DNA of 32,174 nt from Actinophytocola sp. Its GTDB lineage: Bacteria; Actinomycetota; Actinomycetes; Mycobacteriales; Pseudonocardiaceae. Made by a program: the position numbers and the translations under genes. Shown here in pieces: positions 8,223 to 14,963 of the stretch; position 1 is the first letter of the stretch, and the number at the start of each line of letters is the position of its first letter. Below the pieces are notes generated by a model. The model made no database searches. It saw nothing but the letters and a program-made list of their open reading frames with translations, and was not told where the DNA came from. Location: assembly GCA_009377385.1 (NCBI GenBank), contig WHUD01000042.1:1-32174 (forward strand), read 5' to 3'.

Positions 8223-8854
8223 GGCTCTACCTCCTCAGGCACGGCGAGACACCGTTCCACGACGGGAACCGCTATTGCGGACGCACCGACGTCCCGCTCA
8301 CCCAGGCGGGCGAGGCGCAGGCGCGGCAGCTCGCGAACTGGGCGGTGCACGCGGGCCTCGACGCCGTCTACAGCTCCCCGTTGGTGCGGGCGCTGCGTAC
8401 CGCCGAGCCCGCCGCAAGCGCGGCGGGACTGCCGGTCCAGGTCGACGACCGGCTGGTCGAGCTCGACTTCGGCCAGGCGGAAGGGCTGACGTCGCGGGAG
8501 ATGGCGCAACGCTGGCCGGAGCGGCGCAGGGCGTTCGAATGCGACCCGGTAGCGCATCCGCTGCCTGGCGGGGAGGACCCGCATCAGGCGATCGCGCGCG
8601 CCACAGCGGCGGTGTCGGATATCGACGCACGGCATCCCGGCGGCGTGGCGCTCGTGGTCTGCCACAGCACGCTGCTGCGGTTGGTCACCTGCGCGCTGAC
8701 CGGGATCGACGCGGCGGACTACCGCCGCGAGTTTCCCGTGGTGCACAACGTCTCCGGCGCCGTGCTCGCCCGCGAAGGCCAGGGAGCGGCGTGGCGGCTG
8801 GTGACGTTCAACCCCGTGCTGCGGCCGGACCATCACACCGCGACAAGATCTTAA
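8213..8854 (+). CDS. Histidine phosphatase (phosphoglycerate mutase-like)
   Basis: A 213-residue branch 1 histidine phosphatase. The catalytic RHGET motif is at residues 8-12, with the second conserved arginine in SSPLVRALRTAEPA, the acid E in LVELDFGQAEG, and the second histidine in VVCHSTLLRLV. The family removes phosphate from small phospho-sugars or phosphoacids in the cytoplasm. ATG 8213 or ATG 8219 could be the start; the second overlaps the kinase TGA. The overlap ties it to the kinase upstream. A phosphatase in a sugar catabolic cluster is unexpected; it may salvage a dead-end sugar phosphate. Its stop codon lies within the palindrome at 8851, so the operator of the next unit begins inside this gene. 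Confidence 0.9.
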   Translation: MDMRLYLLRHGETPFHDGNRYCGRTDVPLTQAGEAQARQLANWAVHAGLDAVYSSPLVRALRTAEPAASAAGLPVQVDDRLVELDFGQAEGLTSREMAQRWPERRRAFECDPVAHPLPGGEDPHQAIARATAAVSDIDARHPGGVALVVCHSTLLRLVTCALTGIDAADYRREFPVVHNVSGAVLAREGQGAAWRLVTFNPVLRPDHHTATRS

Positions 8855-8870
8855 CAAGATTATTTGTTAA
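8851..8870. promoter_or_regulatory. Candidate DeoR-type operator of the transporter operon
   Basis: TTAACAAGATTATTTGTTAA is a perfect 7-bp inverted repeat with a 6-nt spacer, and its right half extends into a second palindrome, TGTTAACA (8865-8872). It sits directly upstream of the -35 box at 8877 and shares half-sites with the palindrome at 6612, so both are candidate sites for the DeoR-family regulator encoded at 13513. Confidence 0.6.
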
Positions 8871-8876
8871 CAACAC

Positions 8877-8905
8877 TTGACTTCGTGTGAACATCACGGC
8901 AAGCT
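8877..8905 (+). promoter_or_regulatory. Probable promoter of the ABC transporter operon
   Basis: TTGACT at 8877-8882 is a near-perfect -35 hexamer; 17 nt downstream is CAAGCT at 8900-8905, a weak -10. It lies immediately after the candidate operator and about 120 bp before the binding-protein gene, leaving a long leader. The -10 is poor, so the exact start site is uncertain. Confidence 0.4.
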
Positions 8906-8916
8906 GTGTGTCACAA

Positions 8917-8932
8917 CACACCATCGGGTGTG
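8917..8932 (+). promoter_or_regulatory. Small hairpin in the leader of the transporter operon
   Basis: CACACC-ATCG-GGTGTG forms a 6-bp stem with a 4-nt loop between the promoter and the binding-protein gene. A further GTGTG/CACAC inverted pair overlaps it on the left. It may be an extra protein site or an RNA structure in the leader; no riboswitch class is recognisable. Confidence 0.35.
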
Positions 8933-9024
8933 ATCCCACCTTTGGGATAACACGACTGGCTGATGTCCGGCCAGATCGGAACGGCAGATCGCGTGCGTGA
9001 AGCGCCCGAAGCAACGGAGGTTCG

Positions 9025-10485
9025 TTGAGCGCCATGGACCACAATCACGTCATTCCCAGCATCGCCGGTCGCGGCCTCAGCCGTCGTCGCCTGCTTCGCA
9101 TCGCGGGTACAGCGACCGCCGCGGCGGCGTCCGCGCCATTGCTGCAAGCCTGCGGCTTCGGGGGAGGCGCGGGCACCAGTGGCGACTCGGAGGCCAACGC
9201 CGTCTCCGGCTCGTTCGACTGGAAGAAGCACAAGGGCAAGACCGTGCGGCTGCTGATGAACAAGCACCCGTACACCGACGCGCTCAAGGCGCACCGCAAG
9301 GAGTTCGAGCAGAAGACCGGTATCTCGCTGGCCATCGACGAGTTCCCCGAGTCCAACTACTTCGACAAGCTCACCCTTGAGCTGCGCTCGCAGCAGGGCA
9401 ACTACGACGCCTTCATGCTCGGCGCGTACATGGTGTGGCAGTACGGCCCGCCCGGCTACCTTGAGGACCTCCAGCCCTGGATGGACAACTCATCGGCCAC
9501 CGCCGCCGAGTTCGCGCCGGACGACTTCTTCCCCGCGCTGCTCACCGCTGGCCAGTGGAACTTCGAGAACGGCGCCCCGCTCGGTGGCGACCGGCAGTGG
9601 ATGCTGCCGTGGGGCTTCGAGACCAACACCGTCTGCTACCGCAAGGACGTCTTCGACAAGCTCGGCCTGCGGCCCGCGGAGACGTTCGACGAACTGATCG
9701 ACATCGCGGGAACGATCACGAAGAAGGCGTCGTCGGCCGGTTTCGGCGACATGTACGGCATCGCGGTCCGCGGCTCCAAGGAGTGGGCAACCATCCACCC
9801 AGGTTTCATGACGATGTACTCCCGCATGGGCCTGACCGACTTCGAGCTCGCCGACGGCAAGCTCGTCCCGAAGATGAACACGCCGGAGGCGGTGGAGTTC
9901 ACCGACAAGTGGGCGAAGATGGTCGCCGACTCCGGACCGTCCGGCTGGACGTCCTACACCTGGTACCAGGCGTCGAGCGACCTCGGCGCTGGCAACGCCG
10001 CGATGCTGTTCGACGCCGACATCGCCGCCTATTTCCAGAACGAGGACACCCCCGCCGCAGGCAAGCTCGCATGGCACCCCGGCCCGAAGGGTCCAGGCGG
10101 CTCTCTCGACACCAACATGTGGATCTGGTCGCTCGGCATGAACGCCGCATCGTCCAACAAGGAAGCCGCATGGTGGTTCCTGCAGTGGGCGACGTCGAAG
10201 GAGCACCTGCAGTACGCGGCTACCAAGGAGCAGCACATCGACGCGGTGCGCAAGTCGGTCGCCGACTCGGCCGAGTACAAGGACCGGCTCTCGGCGGCGA
10301 CCGACTTCGTCGAGACCTTCGAGCAGGTCATGCCGCAGACCGCCATCCAGTTCACGCCGCAGACCAACTTCTTCGACGCCACCACATCGTGGGCGGGGGC
10401 GTTGCAGGACATCTACAACGGCGCGGGCGCCGCGGCGACGCTGAACACGCTCGCCAGTGACCTCGAAGGGAGGGTCAACAGCTAA
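9025..10485 (+). CDS. Tat-exported lipoprotein, CUT1 ABC transporter substrate-binding protein
   Basis: Extracytoplasmic carbohydrate-binding lipoprotein, 486 residues, of the extracellular solute-binding family 1. The signal peptide has a twin-arginine motif S-R-R-R-L-L (residues 19-24), a hydrophobic alanine-rich stretch and a lipobox LLQA-C with C43, so it should be exported folded and lipid-anchored. Mature features such as FEQKTGISLAIDEFP, LPWGFETNTVCYRKDVFDKLG and MNAASSNKEAAWWFLQWATS are typical of sugar or polyol binding proteins. I favour the TTG start at 9025, since GGAGG ends 4 nt upstream; ATG 9034 would be 13 nt away. It is the first gene of the transporter operon and its stop overlaps the permease start (TAATG). 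Confidence 0.93.
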   Translation: MSAMDHNHVIPSIAGRGLSRRRLLRIAGTATAAAASAPLLQACGFGGGAGTSGDSEANAVSGSFDWKKHKGKTVRLLMNKHPYTDALKAHRKEFEQKTGISLAIDEFPESNYFDKLTLELRSQQGNYDAFMLGAYMVWQYGPPGYLEDLQPWMDNSSATAAEFAPDDFFPALLTAGQWNFENGAPLGGDRQWMLPWGFETNTVCYRKDVFDKLGLRPAETFDELIDIAGTITKKASSAGFGDMYGIAVRGSKEWATIHPGFMTMYSRMGLTDFELADGKLVPKMNTPEAVEFTDKWAKMVADSGPSGWTSYTWYQASSDLGAGNAAMLFDADIAAYFQNEDTPAAGKLAWHPGPKGPGGSLDTNMWIWSLGMNAASSNKEAAWWFLQWATSKEHLQYAATKEQHIDAVRKSVADSAEYKDRLSAATDFVETFEQVMPQTAIQFTPQTNFFDATTSWAGALQDIYNGAGAAATLNTLASDLEGRVNS

Positions 10486-11450
10486 TGCCCCTCACCGCTG
10501 AAGCCCCACCGCCTAGGCAGGACAGCGCGGACGGCGCCTCAACCGCGCCGCTGGCCGAGGCGCGGAGGGTGTCGCGGCGGCGCAAGGCGTTACGTCCTTA
10601 CCTGCTGTCGGTGCCCGCCGTGTTGCTGTGCGCGGGAATCCTGTATCCGTTCTTCCTCGGCGTCTCGTACACGTTCTTCGACTTCTCGGCGCAGAACCCG
10701 CAGCCGGACGTCGTCGGCTTCGAGAACTTCGCCACGATCCTCGCCAGCGACGAGTTCTGGGCGTCGGCGCGGGTCACGCTGCTGTTCGCGCTGTCCGCGA
10801 CGGCGCTGGAGACCGTGCTCGGCGTCGGCGTTGCGCTGCTGCTCAACCGCAGCAGCCTCATCGACAAGCTGTTCGAGCGCGTGCTCATCGTGCCGCTGAT
10901 GGTGGCGCCGATCCTCGCGGCGATCATGTGGAAGCTGTTGCTGCTGCCCGAGGTCGGCTGGATCCGCCCCATCGCGGAGTTCTTCGGCGTGACGGGCTAC
11001 AACGGCACCGACTCGCCGGTGATGGCGATGGTGTGGGCGATCGTCGTCGATGCCTGGATCTTCACGCCTTTCGTCGCGATCATCGCGCTCGCCGGGCTGC
11101 GGTCGCTGCCGAAGTCGCCGTTCGAGGCGGCCTCGGTCGACGGCGCGAGCTGGTGGCTCACCTTCCGCAAGCTGACGCTGCCGATGCTGTGGCCGTACCT
11201 GCTCGTCGCGGTGATCTTCCGGCTGATGGACAACCTGAAGATGTTCGACGTCATCTTCGGCCTCACCTCGGGTGGGCCCGGTGACGCCACGACGACGTTG
11301 CAGATCAGCGCCTACCTAGAAGCGATCAGCTACGCCCGCTACAGCAGGGGGCTGACCTACATGTTCCTGCTGTGGGCGCTGGTGTTCGTCATCTCGATGA
11401 TCCTCGTCAAGTACCTGCGCCGGATCCAAGACCGGGCAGCGGGAGTGTGA
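10485..11450 (+). CDS. ABC transporter permease, MalF/UgpA type
   Basis: Inner-membrane subunit of 321 residues with about six transmembrane helices. After a hydrophilic N-terminus the first helix is around YLLSVPAVLLCAGILYPFFL. The cytoplasmic EAA loop that docks the ATPase is clear: EAASVDGASWWLTFRKLTLPMLWP. It belongs to the CUT1 sugar/polyol/glycerophosphodiester transporter class. Start ATG 10485 overlaps the binding-protein stop; the next permease begins 3 bp after its own stop. It pairs with the MalG-type subunit that follows. Confidence 0.94.
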   Translation: MPLTAEAPPPRQDSADGASTAPLAEARRVSRRRKALRPYLLSVPAVLLCAGILYPFFLGVSYTFFDFSAQNPQPDVVGFENFATILASDEFWASARVTLLFALSATALETVLGVGVALLLNRSSLIDKLFERVLIVPLMVAPILAAIMWKLLLLPEVGWIRPIAEFFGVTGYNGTDSPVMAMVWAIVVDAWIFTPFVAIIALAGLRSLPKSPFEAASVDGASWWLTFRKLTLPMLWPYLLVAVIFRLMDNLKMFDVIFGLTSGGPGDATTTLQISAYLEAISYARYSRGLTYMFLLWALVFVISMILVKYLRRIQDRAAGV

Positions 11451-11453
11451 GCG

Positions 11454-12395
11454 ATGGGACCAACGACAGAAACCACGACCGAGCCCATGGCCGGACCCGC
11501 CACCTCAGCACCGGCCCCCGCGAAGCAACCACCGACGTCGGGGAGCACCGCGAACCAGCGCAAGGCGCAGCGCGGCTCGGCGACCGGGCTGCTCGCCAAC
11601 CTCGCGCTGGTGCTGTACTTCGCGTTCTCGCTGCTGCCGGTGCTGTTCATCGTTGCGCTGAGCCTGAAGACCAATGCCGAGCAGACCACGACGTACCTGT
11701 GGTTCACCCCGACACTGGAGAACTACCAGACCGTGCTCGGGCTTGGCGACGGCGGCTCGTCGTACGTGCGGTTCTTCCTGGCCAGCTTGGCGACGTCGAC
11801 CGGCGCGGTGCTGGTCTCGCTGCTCATCGGCATCCCGGCCGCCTACGCGGCGGCGCGGTACCGGTTCAAGGGCAGCGAGGACCTGATGTTCACACTGCTC
11901 AGCTTCCGGTTCGCGCCTGAGCTGGTGGTGATCATCCCGCTCGGTGTGATCTACCAGCAGATCGGCCTCTACGACACGATCTTCGGGATGGTCTGGGTGT
12001 TGCAGCTCGTGACCATGCCGCTGGTGGTGTGGATCCTGCGGTCGTTCTTCCAGGACCTGCCGGCCGAGCTTGAGGAGGCGGCGCTGCTGGACGGCTATAC
12101 CCGCAGTCAGGCGTTCCTCAAGATCGTGCTGCCGCTGGTGCGGCCAGGGATCGCTGCGGTGTGCCTGCTGGCGTTCATCTTCGCCTGGAACAACTTCATC
12201 TTCCCGTTCACGCTCACCTCGGGTGACGCGCAGACGGTGACGGTGAGCTCGCTGGCCTTCCTCGGCGGCAACCAGGTGCGGTTCAACCTCGTCGCGGCCG
12301 GTGCGGTGATGGCGGTGCTGCCACCGCTGGTGCTCGCGCTGTGCATCCAGCGTTACCTGGTCCGCGGCCTGTCGTTCGGGGCGGTGAAAGGCTGA
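11454..12395 (+). CDS. ABC transporter permease, MalG/UgpE type
   Basis: Second CUT1 permease, 313 residues. A proline/threonine-rich N-terminus of about 40 residues precedes the first membrane helix (LLANLALVLYFAFSLLPVLFIVALSLK), then four or five more helices. The EAA docking loop reads EEAALLDGYTRSQAFLKIVLPLVRPG, as in MalG. The C-terminus VQRYLVRG-like ending (IQRYLVRGLSFGAVKG) is typical of this subunit. Its stop shares bases with the ATPase start (TGATG), so the whole transporter is one coupled operon. Confidence 0.94.
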   Translation: MGPTTETTTEPMAGPATSAPAPAKQPPTSGSTANQRKAQRGSATGLLANLALVLYFAFSLLPVLFIVALSLKTNAEQTTTYLWFTPTLENYQTVLGLGDGGSSYVRFFLASLATSTGAVLVSLLIGIPAAYAAARYRFKGSEDLMFTLLSFRFAPELVVIIPLGVIYQQIGLYDTIFGMVWVLQLVTMPLVVWILRSFFQDLPAELEEAALLDGYTRSQAFLKIVLPLVRPGIAAVCLLAFIFAWNNFIFPFTLTSGDAQTVTVSSLAFLGGNQVRFNLVAAGAVMAVLPPLVLALCIQRYLVRGLSFGAVKG

Positions 12396-13516
12396 TGGCG
12401 ACGATCGACGTGCGCTCGGTGCGCAAGAAGTTCGGCAAGCTGGTTGCGCTGGACGACGTCTCGTTCAGTGTCAACGACGGCGAGTTCTTCTGCCTGCTCG
12501 GCCCGTCCGGCGCCGGCAAGACCACCACGCTGAAGAGCATCGCCGGGCTGGTGCAGCCGGACTCCGGCGAGGTGTGGCTTGCCGGCCAGGACGCGGGCGA
12601 CATCGAGCCGAACCACCGCAACCTGGCGATGTGTTTCGAGAGCTACGCGCTCTACCCGCAGCACAACGTCTTCGACAACATGGCGTCGCCGCTGCGTTCG
12701 CCGGTGCTGCGGCTGCCGGATGACCAGGTGCGCGAGCGGGTGGGCCGCACCGCCGAGATGCTCGGCGTGGCGCACCTGCTCGACAGGGGCGTCGACCAGC
12801 TCTCCAACGGTCAGCGGCAGCGCGTCGCCCTTGGCAGGGTGCTGGTGCGACCGGCCAACGCCTACCTGCTCGACGAGCCGCTGTCGCATTTGGACGCCAA
12901 GCTGCGGACGTCGATGCGTGCCGAGCTGAAGCGGATCGCCCACGGCGACCTGATGACCACCACCGTCTACGTCACCCACGACTACGTGGAGGCGCTTTCG
13001 CTCGCCGACCGCATCGGGGTGATCAAGGAGGGTCGCATCCTGCAGGTCGGCACGCCGCAGCAGGTGTGGGACACGCCGGAGACGGCGTTCGTGGCACAGG
13101 CGTTCGGCAAGCCCCGCATCAGCTTCGTGTCCGGCGGGCTGGTCAGCGACAACGGCACCATCCGGTTCATCAGCTCGGACGGCGCCATCACCGTGCCGGT
13201 GCCTCACGTCGAGGCCGCGGCCGGTGAGCCGGTGCGGATCGGCATTCGTCCGCGCGACCTGACGCTGTACACCGGAGCAGGGCCGCAGCCAGCGGGCCAC
13301 GAACGACTGGACGGCGTCGTCTACGTGCTCGAACACCTCGGTCGTCAGACCGAGGTCACGGTGCGGATCGGGGAGTCGCTGGTGTCCGTGGTGGCGCCGC
13401 GCAACGACGTCGGCGGCCTCACCGTGGACGACAAGGTGAGCCTACTGCTCGACCCTGCCAGGGTGCACGTGTTCGGCGACAGCGACAGTGACGATGGAAG
13501 GCGACTTTCGCGATGA
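12395..13516 (+). CDS. ABC transporter ATPase, MalK/UgpC type (first of two)
   Basis: Nucleotide-binding subunit of 373 residues. Walker A GPSGAGKTT is at residues 36-44; the Q-loop region is CFESYALYPQHN; the signature is LSNGQRQRVALGR (N in place of the usual second G); Walker B is AYLLDEPLSHLD; and the switch histidine is in VTHDY. A C-terminal TOBE/regulatory domain follows (RIGIRPRDLTLY and on). The start at 12395 overlaps the permease stop; a longer frame would run back into the permease gene. It carries fewer conserved residues than a classical MalK and a second ATPase occurs at 17355, so the transporter may use a heterodimer, as in the two-ATPase glycerol transporter GlpSTPQV of rhizobia. 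Confidence 0.93.
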   Translation: MATIDVRSVRKKFGKLVALDDVSFSVNDGEFFCLLGPSGAGKTTTLKSIAGLVQPDSGEVWLAGQDAGDIEPNHRNLAMCFESYALYPQHNVFDNMASPLRSPVLRLPDDQVRERVGRTAEMLGVAHLLDRGVDQLSNGQRQRVALGRVLVRPANAYLLDEPLSHLDAKLRTSMRAELKRIAHGDLMTTTVYVTHDYVEALSLADRIGVIKEGRILQVGTPQQVWDTPETAFVAQAFGKPRISFVSGGLVSDNGTIRFISSDGAITVPVPHVEAAAGEPVRIGIRPRDLTLYTGAGPQPAGHERLDGVVYVLEHLGRQTEVTVRIGESLVSVVAPRNDVGGLTVDDKVSLLLDPARVHVFGDSDSDDGRRLSR

Positions 13517-14295
13517 GCGAGGAATCCAAGGCCCGCACGCCCGAGGACCGCCAGAAGCGGATCTCGGACGTGGTCACCGACAGGGGCAGCATCTCAGCAC
13601 AGGAGCTGGCCACCATGTTCGGTGTCAGCGTGATGACCGTGCACCGGGACCTGGACGAACTGGAACGCCAGGGCATCGTCCGCAAGTACCGGGGCGGGGT
13701 CACCGCGCAACCGTCAGGGGTCTTCGAGTCCAATGTGTCCTACCGCAAGAAGGCCATGCGGGCGCAGAAGGAGGCCATCGCGAAGCACGCGGCGTCCTAT
13801 GTGGAGCCAGGTATGTCCATCATGCTTGACGACGCGACGACGACAGCGGCGATGATTCCCCTGCTCGCGGAGATCACTCCGTTGCGCGTGGCGACCAACT
13901 ACCTGGACGCCATGCGTAAGCTCAGCGAGTACCGGGGGATCGCGTTGACGGCTCTCGGCGGCGACTACGACCCGCTGCACGACTCGTTCCTCGGCGTCAC
14001 CTGCCTGGAGTGCATCGACTCGATCCGGGTGGACGCGGCCTTCGTGTCCACATCGGCGCTGTCCGGGCGGTACGCCTTCCACCAGGAGGACCGCATCGTC
14101 GCGGTGAAGCGCAAGATGCTGGAGGTCGCGGAGAAGCGCTACCTGCTGATGGACCACACCAAGCTGGGCAAGGTCGCGCTGCACCGGCTGGTGCCGCTGG
14201 CCGAGTTCGACCTGGTGATCGTGGACTCCGGCGCGCAGGAGAGCGCGCTTGCTGAGTTGAAGCGCTACAACGTGCACTACGAGGTCGCGTCATGA
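13513..14295 (+). CDS. DeoR-family transcriptional regulator of the island
   Basis: A 260-residue DeoR/GlpR-type repressor. The N-terminal HTH (about residues 14-60) contains VVTDRGSISAQELATMFGVSVMTVHRDLDELERQGIVRKYRGG. The C-terminal sensor domain has the DeoRC features: MLDDATTTAAMIPLL, LGGDYDPLHDSFLG, VDAAFVSTSAL and KRKMLEVAEKRYLLMDHTKLGKVALH. Members sense phosphorylated sugars. ATGA overlap with the ATPase upstream and with the HAD gene downstream places it inside the operon, so it most likely controls its own island. Palindromes with TGTTAA half-sites at 6612 and 8851 are candidate operators. Confidence 0.93.
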   Translation: MSEESKARTPEDRQKRISDVVTDRGSISAQELATMFGVSVMTVHRDLDELERQGIVRKYRGGVTAQPSGVFESNVSYRKKAMRAQKEAIAKHAASYVEPGMSIMLDDATTTAAMIPLLAEITPLRVATNYLDAMRKLSEYRGIALTALGGDYDPLHDSFLGVTCLECIDSIRVDAAFVSTSALSGRYAFHQEDRIVAVKRKMLEVAEKRYLLMDHTKLGKVALHRLVPLAEFDLVIVDSGAQESALAELKRYNVHYEVAS

Positions 14296-14951
14296 CGGCG
14301 ACCGGCGTGATCCTCGACATGGACGGCGTGATCGTCGACAGCGAGCACCTGTGGGAGCGCAGTTGGCGTGCCTGCTGTGCCCGCTGGGGTGTGCGCTGGG
14401 AGGCCGCCGACACCGCGACGGTGCAGGGCATGAGCTCGCCGGAGTGGGCGGCGTTCGTCGCGGAGAAGATCGGCGATCCCGGCCTGGCCGACGAGGTCCG
14501 TCGGGAGTGCGTCGACCTGATGGTCGCGGCCATCAGCGCGGGCGACGCCCCGCTGCTCGACGGTGCGGCCGACCTCATCCGCAAGGTCAGCGAGCGAGTG
14601 CCGCTCGCGCTGGCGTCCTCAGCGGCGCGCCGAGTGATCGACGCCGTGCTCGACGCGCACGACCTGACCGGCCACTTCGCCGCCACCGTCTCTAGCGAGG
14701 AGGTCAGCAGGGGCAAGCCCAGCCCGGACGTCTATCTGGAGGCGGCGCGGCGCATCGACGTCGAGCCCGCTGACGGTGTCGCCGTCGAGGACTCCGGCAA
14801 CGGCATCCGCGCCGCCCACGCGGCGGGGCTGGCCGTCGTCGCCATCCCGAACCCGCAGTATCCGCCGAAGCCCGACGCGCTCGCGCACGCCCACGTGGTC
14901 GCGACCGACCACCGCGACGCGTTGGACCACCTGCTTGCTCGTCTGTCGTAA
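14292..14951 (+). CDS. HAD-superfamily sugar phosphatase / beta-phosphoglucomutase-like
   Basis: A 219-residue HAD hydrolase, subfamily with a helical cap. The nucleophile motif is DMDGVIVDSEH with D9 and D11; motif II serine/threonine is in LALASSAARRVID; the motif III lysine is in SRGKPSPDVYLEAA; and motif IV is AVEDSGNGIRAAHAAG. Such enzymes either dephosphorylate small sugar phosphates or isomerise sugar 1-phosphates. Coupled by ATGA to the DeoR gene. It is the second phosphatase-type gene in a pathway with three kinases, which suggests removal of toxic or off-path sugar phosphates, though a mutase role is possible. Confidence 0.9.
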   Translation: MTATGVILDMDGVIVDSEHLWERSWRACCARWGVRWEAADTATVQGMSSPEWAAFVAEKIGDPGLADEVRRECVDLMVAAISAGDAPLLDGAADLIRKVSERVPLALASSAARRVIDAVLDAHDLTGHFAATVSSEEVSRGKPSPDVYLEAARRIDVEPADGVAVEDSGNGIRAAHAAGLAVVAIPNPQYPPKPDALAHAHVVATDHRDALDHLLARLS

Positions 14952-14963
14952 AGGGACGCTTCT

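Noticed and set aside
8877-9024. Riboswitch in the 120-nt leader of the transporter operon
   Set aside because: Only small hairpins are visible and no known riboswitch core could be recognised.
12353-13336. A 327-codon minus-strand frame opposite the first ABC ATPase
   Set aside because: No recognisable domain; the ATPase on the plus strand has complete Walker and signature motifs.
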